From the NCBI GenBank assembly GCA_019638615.1, contig JAHBTL010000008.1:1-64000 (forward strand): a DNA stretch of 64,000 bases, given 5' to 3'. The position numbers were made by a program, and so were the translations under genes. Source of the stretch: Chitinophagaceae bacterium. GTDB lineage: Bacteria; Bacteroidota; Bacteroidia; Chitinophagales; Chitinophagaceae. Below the pieces are notes generated by a model that searched no databases, had not been told where the DNA came from, and saw only the letters and a program-made list of their open reading frames with translations. Positions 16,725 to 24,708 of the stretch are shown in pieces. The stretch's first letter is position 1. The number at the start of each line of letters is the position of its first letter.

Positions 16725-17675
16725 TTATTCTTCTTTTATATGCGCTTCCCTAATGCTAAAGTCCATTTTTGTGGGTACAAGATACGCCCTTCTGAAAATT
16801 AACTGCCCTTTTTCTCCATTTAAAAAATTAGAAAATCCCCTGCCTAACCCCGAATAGTTTTCCTTCACGATATAATACAAACCACGTACCATCGGGTATC
16901 TTTTAGTAGCAATATTAGCCTGGTAGGGTTTGATATATTTGTCCCGCTCGTTCCGCGCCTCTATGGAAGCCACTTTTATTTTTGTAAGAAAGGCCAGTTG
17001 GTCCTTGTCTTCGGGATTTCCTATCCAGCTTACGCCAATAAAACCGATGGCGCTTTCATTATTAGATACATAATTAATCACCTGTTCGCTTGTCCGGGCT
17101 GCCGATACCTCGGCACTGAGCGGCTGGCCTTTTAATACGGAATCAAGCATAAACCTTACAGTGCTTGTTGCAGCGTTGCCATCCATCACCGGTTTCAGCT
17201 TGTACCCGCTGGTACCATTCATTAATGAACGTATATCCCCCATCGAAAAAAGAGAATCTTTTTGCTTATTGTTTACAATTACCGATATAGCATCAGACGC
17301 CATTTTTCCCCACGATGGTGCAAAGCCCAATGTATCTTTTAAAGTTTTAACTTCTTCTTCACTCAGCCCTCTTGTTACGATGACCATTCTTATACTATCG
17401 TTCAGCAAATCCCTTAAACAATCCGCCTCCGCTTTATAGTGAGGAATGATGGTTGCATCGGGATATTGCGACATAAACACTTTGATCTGGGAGTCAATGA
17501 TGGGCTTAAATGACTCATCTGCACTGATATGAATGGTACCAGATTTAAGATCATCGTTCCCGGGAATCACTTTATATTTCCTTTCGTCGCTTCCGCAACC
17601 GGCAATACAAGCCCAAAAAGCGCTGTATAATACGCAATGCACCAGGAGGCGGGAAAGCTTATATATATCAGTCAT
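16725..17675 (-). CDS. PstS-like phosphate-family substrate-binding lipoprotein
   Basis: A 316-residue protein with a lipobox (IAGC, Cys27) and a periplasmic-binding fold of the PstS family: the sequence GTIHISADESFKPIIDSQIKVF starts the first lobe, and SEQVINYVSNNESAIGFIGVSW near residue 205-226 is the typical hinge-region stretch. True PstS proteins serve a Pst transporter, but no pstCAB genes are nearby and the neighbour is a TPR protein. It may therefore act in something other than phosphate import; the ligand cannot be read from the sequence. Its ATG overlaps the upstream gene's stop by 4 bp. Confidence 0.85.
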   Translation of the reverse strand: MTDIYKLSRLLVHCVLYSAFWACIAGCGSDERKYKVIPGNDDLKSGTIHISADESFKPIIDSQIKVFMSQYPDATIIPHYKAEADCLRDLLNDSIRMVIVTRGLSEEEVKTLKDTLGFAPSWGKMASDAISVIVNNKQKDSLFSMGDIRSLMNGTSGYKLKPVMDGNAATSTVRFMLDSVLKGQPLSAEVSAARTSEQVINYVSNNESAIGFIGVSWIGNPEDKDQLAFLTKIKVASIEARNERDKYIKPYQANIATKRYPMVRGLYYIVKENYSGLGRGFSNFLNGEKGQLIFRRAYLVPTKMDFSIREAHIKEE

Positions 17676-17917
17676 TTTCTAAAATATTTTTTTTGATACC
17701 CTCTGTATAACCTGAACAAGCCATAAGCAATGCCTACACAACCAAAAAGCGTATCAATCAACGGATCACTTTTTAACCAGCCGATATCCAGCCGCCGGTT
17801 CAATAAGAAAAGCAATCCTACAGCAAGCCATAACACCCCCATGGTATAATCGTACAGGGAATGATAAAACGAATGCCTTTTTTTATCCGGATCGTTGTGA
17901 TTTTGCTGTAGTGCCAT
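17672..17917 (-). CDS. Small membrane protein, two predicted helices
   Basis: An 81-residue protein with hydrophobic segments at about 26-42 and 52-70 separated by a short charged loop (NRRLDIGWLKSDP), and basic ends. No family is recognised with confidence. Its last 4 bases overlap the start of the PstS-like gene (ATGA), implying translational coupling and a shared role with the lipoprotein and TPR protein. Confidence 0.75.
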   Translation of the reverse strand: MALQQNHNDPDKKRHSFYHSLYDYTMGVLWLAVGLLFLLNRRLDIGWLKSDPLIDTLFGCVGIAYGLFRLYRGYQKKYFRK

Positions 17918-18272
17918 AAATTTATTTTATGGGAGTGGCAAGTTAGCAAATCCTTTGGTATTTGAAGCCACCCGTCCAAAATTTGATAAAATGTTACTTT
18001 TAGGTTTGTTTAAAGGCTAAAATGCTGATATACAATACTCCACGCCTGCTCAGGATGTATAGGGCAATCTTCCGGTTTACAGCAACAAATTGTATATATT
18101 TCAGCCTTTTTAAAGATGCGATAGCGATGGTATTCCACAAACTCCGGGGTAAGGATAAAATCCCGGCGGGGATGTTTGGGCAACGGAGGTTTCCCGATAT
18201 CGCAAACAAGTTTCCCATTCCGGCAAATAGTTTACGATAAATGACATCATATTTGCCGGATACAATATTAAT
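17918..18272. other. Divergent intergenic region, 355 bp
   Basis: This separates the minus-strand PstS-like operon from the plus-strand Cys-rich gene, so it should hold promoters for both. I see no perfect TTG-N19-TAnnTTTG match, no hairpin terminator and no convincing small gene; the open frames inside it have no protein-like features. Confidence 0.5.
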
Positions 18273-18602
18273 ATGTGCAGATTTAAAAACTGGTACCAGG
18301 ACGAAAACGGCTATGTCATTCAGTGCGAGGATTGCAGGCATTTCCAGGTAAGCTTTGGCACCAGCATGTTAACATTTGACGAAGCCCAGTTCAAAAGCTT
18401 TATCCAACTGGTATCAGACAAAAAAGCAAATCATGCGCTGATGCACAATCCCGATTGCAAATGCATTATTCTGCCTACCCCCTGCAGCCAGATCCATCTT
18501 ATTTTAAGTGAAAATGAATTTATGAACCTGCATGAAATGATACAGGCGGCAGATACCGAAATACAAACCCGGCAATTGCTTAATTTCTTCCATTCAAAAT
18601 AA
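18273..18602 (+). CDS. Small Cys-rich cytoplasmic protein, probably DUF6686-type
   Basis: A 109-residue protein without signal peptide. Cys residues come in pairs that could bind metal: Cys2, CEDC at about 18-21, CKC near 62-64 and one Cys near 71. This layout matches a small family known from Bacteroidota and labelled DUF6686, though I assign it from memory of the pattern and not from a search. Function unknown. It is 141 bp upstream of the PLP enzyme, on the same strand. Confidence 0.75.
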   Translation: MCRFKNWYQDENGYVIQCEDCRHFQVSFGTSMLTFDEAQFKSFIQLVSDKKANHALMHNPDCKCIILPTPCSQIHLILSENEFMNLHEMIQAADTEIQTRQLLNFFHSK

Positions 18603-18743
18603 AACTCCTGTCGCGGGTTATTTTCAACCCCGGCTGTACTGTGGCATCACATTTTTAATGAACCCTGTAAGGGCGGCTAAAACCCTGTATCTTTAAGGCG
18701 GCGTAAACCTTTTAACACTGGTTATAATATCAATTTATCAGTT

Positions 18744-19925
18744 ATGGATTTTTCCGGATATAAAAATGGGACCAAAGCAATCTGGGCGGGCGAAGATATT
18801 CCTTTCAGCAATAGCCCTGCAACCACACCTGTTGTAAACAGCGTTACATTTTCATATACTGACCTTGATGAATGGTACGCAGTAGCTACCGGCAATGCAA
18901 AGGGTTATATTTACAGCCGCAATACCAACCCTACAGTACGCGTGCTGGAAGAAAAGGTACGCCAGCTCGAAGGCGGAGAGGATGCTACTTCTTTTGCCAC
19001 GGGTATGGCTGCTATCAGCAATACCCTGTTTACATTTCTTACCCCCGGGAAGCGGGTAGTATCATTAAAAGATACTTATGGCGGCACCAGTAAAATTTTT
19101 CTCGACTTTTTGCCCGGATACAATGTGGATGTAAAGCTTTGCGATACAACCGATCATGAACAGCTTGAGTCGGAAATCGCAAAAGGATGTGACCTGTTGT
19201 ACCTGGAAACACCCACCAATCCTACGTTAAAGGTGGTTGATATTAAAAGGCTGGCCGATGCCGCGAAGAAAGCAGGCGCTATCGTTGTTGTGGATAATAC
19301 ATTTGCCACCCCCATCAATCAAAATCCTTTATTGCTCGGCGCCGATCTTGTTTTGCACAGCGCTACCAAATTTTTATGCGGCCACTCAGATGCTATGGGC
19401 GGCGTGCTTGCCGGCAGGAAAGAACTGGTGCGGAAAGTATTTCAGTTCAGGGAAATCAATGGCGCCAGCCTGCAGGCAGAACCTGCTTATATGATCGCCC
19501 GTGGCATGAAGACGCTGGAGCTGAGAATAGAACGCCAAAACACATCAGCACTTACCATTGCCCGTTATCTTAAAGCGCACCCAAAGGTTACAGAAGTGTT
19601 TTACCCCGGGCTGGAAACGCATGCCGGATACGATATTGCAAAAAGGCAAATGAGAGGCTTTGGCGGTATTTTAAGCTTTTCCGTGGGCGGTGGCTATGAA
19701 AGTGTAAAAAAGATGTTGCCCCGGTTGAAACTGGTACACCTTGCGGCCAGCCTGGGATCGGTCAACACCCTGGCCGGTCCGCCCCGAACCACCAGCCATG
19801 TAGAACTTACAGAAGAGCAGCGTGCATTGCTGGGTATTCCCGAAGGATTGATCAGGTACTCTGCAGGGATTGAAAATACAGATGACCTGTTAAGCGATCT
19901 TGAACAGGCGTTGAAGACAATTTAG
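18744..19925 (+). CDS. Cystathionine gamma-synthase/lyase-type PLP enzyme
   Basis: This 393-residue enzyme belongs to the Cys/Met-metabolism PLP family. The Schiff-base Lys is at 209 (HSATKFLCGHSD), the ring-binding Asp at 184 (VVDNTFATP), and the SRNTNPT and YGGT phosphate-contacting motifs lie near 58-64 and 112-115. LYLETPTNPTL at 152-162 is also diagnostic. Such enzymes make cystathionine from an activated homoserine (MetB), split it (gamma-lyase) or release methanethiol from Met; the sequence alone does not separate these. The gene stands alone, and its stop overlaps by 4 bp the convergent epimerase gene. Confidence 0.93.
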   Translation: MDFSGYKNGTKAIWAGEDIPFSNSPATTPVVNSVTFSYTDLDEWYAVATGNAKGYIYSRNTNPTVRVLEEKVRQLEGGEDATSFATGMAAISNTLFTFLTPGKRVVSLKDTYGGTSKIFLDFLPGYNVDVKLCDTTDHEQLESEIAKGCDLLYLETPTNPTLKVVDIKRLADAAKKAGAIVVVDNTFATPINQNPLLLGADLVLHSATKFLCGHSDAMGGVLAGRKELVRKVFQFREINGASLQAEPAYMIARGMKTLELRIERQNTSALTIARYLKAHPKVTEVFYPGLETHAGYDIAKRQMRGFGGILSFSVGGGYESVKKMLPRLKLVHLAASLGSVNTLAGPPRTTSHVELTEEQRALLGIPEGLIRYSAGIENTDDLLSDLEQALKTI

Positions 19926-20989
19926 AACAGGATATTCAATCCCAGTCCCGGACGATTGACTGTTTGCATATAGCCCTCACGGAGTACAAACCCTCCTTTT
20001 GCGACATCATCCGCAAGGTCAAGACTTCCATCCAGGTCAAGATAACGGGTATGTTCACATGCAAATGCGGCATGTAAGGCGGCGGTGATGCTTATACAGC
20101 TTTCGTCGTTGCAGCCCCAGAATAGCTTTTTTCCTGCATTACGGGCAACACCGGCAATATCAAATGCCCCGGTAATGCCACCACATTTCATCAGTTTGAT
20201 ATTAAAAATGCCATACACACCCTCCTTTACCAACTGCAACGCGGTGTCGGCATCTTTCAAAGACTCGTCCGCAGCCAGTTTAGTTTTTACAGATGAAGGC
20301 AACCCTTCCAGCGCATGGTCATTACCAGGGGGCAATGGTTGTTCTATCAGCTCAACATGTTGATCTTTTACAAGCTCCAGGAATGTTTGCAACTGCTCCA
20401 GAGTATATCCCGCATTGGCATCTACCCGTATTTCAAAATGATTGCCGAATTTTTCCCGAAGCCTGATGATCCTTTCAGCGTCTTCCGCCGCATGTAAACC
20501 CGTTTTAATCTTCAACGCCTTAAAGCCCCTGTCATAATATTCCATCGCTTCTTCAAGCGTTGCGGCAACATCTTTAATTCCGATGGTAACGGAAGTGATC
20601 ATGCCTTGATGCTGCCTCCCGTAAAAATCAACCAGTGGTATCTCAAGCCATTGGGTAAACGCGTCGTGCAAGGCAATATCAATAGCAGCCCTGGTGCCGG
20701 GATAGCTGCTGTAAAGCCTGTTATACAAACGGATCAGCGACAGGCACTGCCTGATATCTTTTCCGGCCAGTTTTGCCACCTCATCGCTCTGCAGGTTCAG
20801 GTAAGTGGTTTCAGGAGACTCTCCCACCACGGCGTATTCCGGGCTGGCGGCACCTGTTCCCTTTATACCGTTCGATAGTTCCAGTTCTAAAAAAACCACC
20901 TCGGTATAGTCGTACGTTTCACGGGTAATGGTATACGGCCGGCTGAGCGGGAAGCGTTTTTTATATACTTTAACGGAACGTATATCCAT
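19922..20989 (-). CDS. Dipeptide epimerase / N-acetyl-D-Glu racemase (enolase superfamily)
   Basis: A 355-residue enolase-superfamily enzyme of the L-Ala-D/L-Glu epimerase group. Catalytic features are all in place: the KxK pair (Lys160, Lys162 in ALKIKTG), metal ligands Asp190, Glu216 and Asp241 (RVDANAGY, LIEQPLPP, AADES) and the opposing Lys265 (NIKLMKCGG). Members epimerise dipeptides from murein; homologues paired with a DUF1611 gene (DgcA with DgcN) act on N-acetyl-Glu in D-glutamate breakdown. The DUF1611 gene lies 9 bp upstream, so either substrate fits. It ends the peptide locus and is convergent with the PLP enzyme. Confidence 0.88.
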   Translation of the reverse strand: MDIRSVKVYKKRFPLSRPYTITRETYDYTEVVFLELELSNGIKGTGAASPEYAVVGESPETTYLNLQSDEVAKLAGKDIRQCLSLIRLYNRLYSSYPGTRAAIDIALHDAFTQWLEIPLVDFYGRQHQGMITSVTIGIKDVAATLEEAMEYYDRGFKALKIKTGLHAAEDAERIIRLREKFGNHFEIRVDANAGYTLEQLQTFLELVKDQHVELIEQPLPPGNDHALEGLPSSVKTKLAADESLKDADTALQLVKEGVYGIFNIKLMKCGGITGAFDIAGVARNAGKKLFWGCNDESCISITAALHAAFACEHTRYLDLDGSLDLADDVAKGGFVLREGYMQTVNRPGLGLNILF

Positions 20990-20998
20990 GCGCTGTTA

Positions 20999-22048
20999 TT
21001 AAAGCGTAACCTGTATTAAATTTCTGAGCAAAGGTACGATGCGTCCGCATCCCTGCTGAAGCGGCAGCACCACGGGAACGCCTAAGCGCTTTTCGTACTC
21101 CTGCCGGAAACGTTCTGCTTCTTCCGTGGTACAATGCTCTGTATTCAACGCTATGGCTATCACCTTTGAACCATACATACCAATAAGCTTCATTTCCGAT
21201 TCCAGCGACGGGATTTCACCCCATGCGGGCTGGTGATCGTAATATTTTCTTTTGGGTGCATGCACCAGTATCACGTGCCTGGCATTACCGGAAACCAGCA
21301 ACTCGGAGCCACAGGGTCCACCGGGATTGCGCAATGCCGCCTGCCCTTCTATTAAAATTATATCCGGATGTGTTTCTTTATCACAGCTTAATATGGCATG
21401 CTCCAGCTCTCCTCCTGTAAAATCGTTCAGGGTTGAATCAAAAATGAATCCATATTTTCCTCCCTGCAGCCAGCCGGTTTGTCCTGTGTAGATCATCTGC
21501 GCATGGATACCCGCTTCTTTACACGCTTTCAATAAAAAACGCGCAGTTGTTCTTTTCCCCAAAGCACAATCAGTGCCAATTACAGCCACCACAGGTGTTG
21601 CAAGGTTAAGGATTTCTCCTGTCCAGAAATGCAGCTCCCGCCGGGGCCGGGGCTTTCGTATATCGATCAATTCCACATTATTACGCTTTGCGAGCGCTGC
21701 CATATCCGGCCTGTCAGACAGATAATCGTGTAATCCGTTTACAACAGATAACCCATTGTGAATCGCTTCTCTTATTTCATCCAGCATGGCAGGCGGCAAT
21801 ATCCCTCCATTTGTTGCCACCCCAATAATGCAATGTGTTGGTTGGGTATACAACGCGTCTTTAATATTTTTAACCACCGGAATACCGCGGGATTTGCCAT
21901 CCAGCATTTCTCCCGCGTCTTTTCCCGCGTTTACTTCGTCTATCACCGCCGTTATCAAAAATCTTTCCCCTTCCCTGATCAGCCCGTGTGCAGTTTTTGC
22001 ATCGGGAGTATGTAACAAACCCCCGCACAGTATAATTGCTTTATTCAT
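20999..22048 (-). CDS. DUF1611 P-loop protein, DgcN-like N-acetyltransferase candidate
   Basis: A 349-residue protein from the ATG at 22048; a longer frame from 22075 would add nine non-conserved residues. It has an N-terminal Rossmann-like part and a P-loop domain with GTDCALGKRTT at about 158-168. Proteins of this family next to the enolase-type epimerase have been reported as D-Glu N-acetyltransferases (DgcN), feeding a racemase (DgcA). That assignment is by neighbourhood and family; the older annotation is only DUF1611. It lies in the peptide locus with two serine hydrolases upstream. Confidence 0.85.
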   Translation of the reverse strand: MNKAIILCGGLLHTPDAKTAHGLIREGERFLITAVIDEVNAGKDAGEMLDGKSRGIPVVKNIKDALYTQPTHCIIGVATNGGILPPAMLDEIREAIHNGLSVVNGLHDYLSDRPDMAALAKRNNVELIDIRKPRPRRELHFWTGEILNLATPVVAVIGTDCALGKRTTARFLLKACKEAGIHAQMIYTGQTGWLQGGKYGFIFDSTLNDFTGGELEHAILSCDKETHPDIILIEGQAALRNPGGPCGSELLVSGNARHVILVHAPKRKYYDHQPAWGEIPSLESEMKLIGMYGSKVIAIALNTEHCTTEEAERFRQEYEKRLGVPVVLPLQQGCGRIVPLLRNLIQVTL

Positions 22049-22082
22049 CTTCCTGCTATCAATTGTATACAACAATATAATG

Positions 22083-22116
22083 GTACTACTTACTACTTAT
22101 CACTTACTACTACTCA
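22083..22116 (-). repeat. Degenerate heptamer tandem repeat at a gene end
   Basis: The minus strand reads GTAAGTG ATAAGTA GTAAGTA after AGTAGTA, a period-7 tandem. The repeat overlaps the 3' end of the class A-type serine hydrolase gene and encodes its Ser-Ser-Ser-Lys tail and stop, so it is not simply intergenic. Confidence 0.65.
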
Positions 22117-23002
22117 CCACAAACTCATACACCAACCTGCTCACCTCCGCCAAAGCCTCCACAGATTTTTCCTCATCTTCTATTCCTCTTGATAATAACA
22201 CGATCACATATTTTCTCCCGTCGGGTAGAAACACAATGCCCGAATCGTGGCGTACTCCTTTAAAAGCGCCTGTTTTGTTGGCAACTTTTACATCCGCAGG
22301 AAGCTTTCCGCCGATAACGCGCTTAAACTGCTGATGCAACAATATATCCAGCATATCGGCTGTTGATTTTTTATCGGCAACAGTACCATTGGCAATACTT
22401 TCCATTACCAGCATAAGGTCGTTGGCGGTAGTAGTATTATTCAATCCCTGCTCAAAAGCTTTATCGTCTTCCACACCACGAAGCACCTGCATTTTTGTTG
22501 TACCAAGAGCCCGCATGGTTGCTGTAACATTTTTTGCGCCCACCAGCTCAATCATATTATTGGTTGCAAGATTGCTGCTTACGGTTATCATCCTGAAAAC
22601 AATTTCCCTTATCGGCAGCTTCCTGCCAACATGCAGATACAGGTCATGCTCGCTGTCATCTGTTGAATCGAGTGAATACGGGCTGCCATCCACAATACTT
22701 GAAAATGTATTTTTAACCAGCATGGAATCGGTTATGGAAAATTTTCCCTGCGCGGCCTGTTTGTAGGCTTCTATCATCACCGGTGTTTTCATAGTGCTGG
22801 CTGCGTGAAAGACCTCATCGCCATTACGGGAAAATGTTGTGCCCATGCTCAGATCCCTGAATGCCACACCAAACACAGCGTCCGGATATGACGCAAACAC
22901 AGCTTCGATTTGTCTGCCCAGTTTACCGGTATCATTTGCTGGTTTTGTACCGGAAGCGCAGGAAATCATTCCGCCAAAAAGCAGGATCAAAATATATCTC
23001 AT
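22100..23002 (-). CDS. Class A beta-lactamase-fold serine hydrolase, lipoprotein
   Basis: A 300-residue protein with lipobox (MISC, Cys15), so it should be anchored in a membrane facing the periplasm. It has the class A active-site order: STMK with Ser69 and Lys72, SSN at 142-144 in place of the usual SDN, a Glu at about 184 in the omega-loop position, and KTG at 243-245. The fold covers beta-lactamases and DD-peptidase relatives. With its peptide-locus neighbours it may cleave peptides or bind murein, but resistance to beta-lactams cannot be excluded. It lies 5 bp after the class C-type gene. Confidence 0.85.
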   Translation of the reverse strand: MRYILILLFGGMISCASGTKPANDTGKLGRQIEAVFASYPDAVFGVAFRDLSMGTTFSRNGDEVFHAASTMKTPVMIEAYKQAAQGKFSITDSMLVKNTFSSIVDGSPYSLDSTDDSEHDLYLHVGRKLPIREIVFRMITVSSNLATNNMIELVGAKNVTATMRALGTTKMQVLRGVEDDKAFEQGLNNTTTANDLMLVMESIANGTVADKKSTADMLDILLHQQFKRVIGGKLPADVKVANKTGAFKGVRHDSGIVFLPDGRKYVIVLLSRGIEDEEKSVEALAEVSRLVYEFVVSSSK

Positions 23003-23007
23003 GGCAT

Positions 23008-24594
23008 TTATTGTTTTTGTTTTACGGGAATTAAACGGAGGGCAGAGAAATCCAGGTCTGAACCCGGATCGATCATCCTGAGTTTTACCTGGTCAATACT
23101 CAAATCGGGATTCAGCGCGTAACTCAGGTAAGCATCGGCCTTAAAATCCCTGTTACGGAAACGGGCGATGAATACGTCGCGATGAAAATGTTCCACATCT
23201 GCGATCAATTGCGGATTGAAGTCGAACTGAAGAACCATTTTATCTCTGTTTTTTGTAATAGTGAAATCGCCGCATAACTGATCCCTGAAAGTACCGGTAT
23301 ATTTTTCCATCGGTAATGACGTCCCGGCAGCCGGATCCTTCTTTATTATTTCTTTTTTCTGCGCTGTTGCCAGTCTTGCAAGCGATGAATCCAGTGATTG
23401 CCTGTACCCTGCTATCCAGTCAAAAGATGGGTTATTCATATAGTAGTCCAGCACATGGTATATCACAGACCAGTAAGCGCCGGTAGCCTCCTGGTTAGTC
23501 AATACACAGATGCCGAGTTTCAATTTAGGGATCATGACCACCTGCGATACAAACCCATCGAGCTTGCCGCCGTGAAATACCAGTTTATATTTACCATAAT
23601 TCAGCGCACGAAAGCCCAAAGCATAACCATAGAAATCAGCTTGTGCTGGTTTTATGCTTTTGTCGACTTTATAAACGGGCATCGGACGAACGATGTTCCA
23701 CAATTCATTGGTGGTGGCAGGTTTGAATAAAACCTGCTTATCCATTGTACGCCCCGAATCCAGATGCGTGATCAGCCATTTGGCCATATCCGTGGCGTTG
23801 GAAACTACGCCGCCGGCAGGGTTGCCCGCATCTCCCATTGCCTGGTCATAAGCTGCAGGTATCTCCTTCAGTTTTCCGTCCAGCCGGAAATGCGCAGCGG
23901 AAATATTAGGCTGGTTTTTAAAAGCAGAAAACTTTGATATGCTACCGGTCATGCCTACCTTATTAAAGATCTTTGTTCTGACAAAGTCTTCCCATTCCAT
24001 TCCGGATGCTGCGTGAATCACCTCGCCCGCTACGAGATAAAAGATATTATCGTAAGCATATGCGCTTCTGAAGCCCTTTACAAAGGGTATATATCTTATC
24101 CTGCGGATAATTTCCTGCCGCGAATAGCCTGACGGGGGAAACAGCATCAGGTCGCCCGCATAGGCCGGTATACCACTGTGATGCACCAGCAAATCGCGGA
24201 CAGTGAGGTTAGCAGTGATATATGTATCGGCGGTTTTAAACCAGGGCAGGTAATTCACTACGGGATCATCCCATTTCAGCTTTCCTTCTTCTACTAATAT
24301 AGCCAGGGCGGTTGCCGTAAAGGCTTTTGAGTTGGATGCTATGGCAAAAAGAGTATTGGCATCTACAGGATCGGCACCTCCCAGCTTTTTTACGCCATAC
24401 CCTTTTGCGAGTAACACTTTACCGTCTTTTACGATCGCTACGCTCATACCCGGCACTTCAAAGGTTTGCAGTGCTTTGGCCACATAAGCGTCCAATGCCG
24501 GGGGCAATAAGCTTCGTTTGTCCTGCGCCGTTATGAGCTTGGCAGAAAGCAGGAACAGGCAAAATGATGCTGTTAAAGTATATAATTTCATCAT
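23008..24594 (-). CDS. Class C beta-lactamase-fold serine hydrolase
   Basis: A 528-residue exported protein (signal peptide ending LITAQ). The class C / D-aminopeptidase active site is intact: SNSK with Ser87 and Lys90, YDN with Tyr181, and HGG at 341-343 in place of KTG. The C-terminal 110 residues form a separate beta-rich domain of the DUF3471 type. Family members include D-stereospecific aminopeptidases, esterases and DD-peptidases, which suits the D-residue theme of this locus. The gene starts MM and either Met could be used. It lies 114 bp downstream of the S9 peptidase. Confidence 0.87.
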   Translation of the reverse strand: MMKLYTLTASFCLFLLSAKLITAQDKRSLLPPALDAYVAKALQTFEVPGMSVAIVKDGKVLLAKGYGVKKLGGADPVDANTLFAIASNSKAFTATALAILVEEGKLKWDDPVVNYLPWFKTADTYITANLTVRDLLVHHSGIPAYAGDLMLFPPSGYSRQEIIRRIRYIPFVKGFRSAYAYDNIFYLVAGEVIHAASGMEWEDFVRTKIFNKVGMTGSISKFSAFKNQPNISAAHFRLDGKLKEIPAAYDQAMGDAGNPAGGVVSNATDMAKWLITHLDSGRTMDKQVLFKPATTNELWNIVRPMPVYKVDKSIKPAQADFYGYALGFRALNYGKYKLVFHGGKLDGFVSQVVMIPKLKLGICVLTNQEATGAYWSVIYHVLDYYMNNPSFDWIAGYRQSLDSSLARLATAQKKEIIKKDPAAGTSLPMEKYTGTFRDQLCGDFTITKNRDKMVLQFDFNPQLIADVEHFHRDVFIARFRNRDFKADAYLSYALNPDLSIDQVKLRMIDPGSDLDFSALRLIPVKQKQ

Positions 24595-24708
24595 GGTTAC
24601 AATTAGCGCGCCGTGTATTTACCACATAGGAACAATAGATGCATAGAAAATATAGGTTTTTTAAATCTAATTGTGCATACCTGTATTCCTGTGTGATGGG
24701 TTATCCCG

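Noticed and set aside
18022-18240. 72-codon plus-strand frame before the Cys-rich gene
   Set aside because: It has no recognisable domain, lies in a probable promoter region, and a shadow frame covers the same bases on the other strand.
18603-18743. Possible SAM-type riboswitch before the cystathionine gamma-synthase-like gene
   Set aside because: The leader shows a small hairpin but not the conserved core of SAM-I, SAM-II or SAM/SAH classes that I can recognise.
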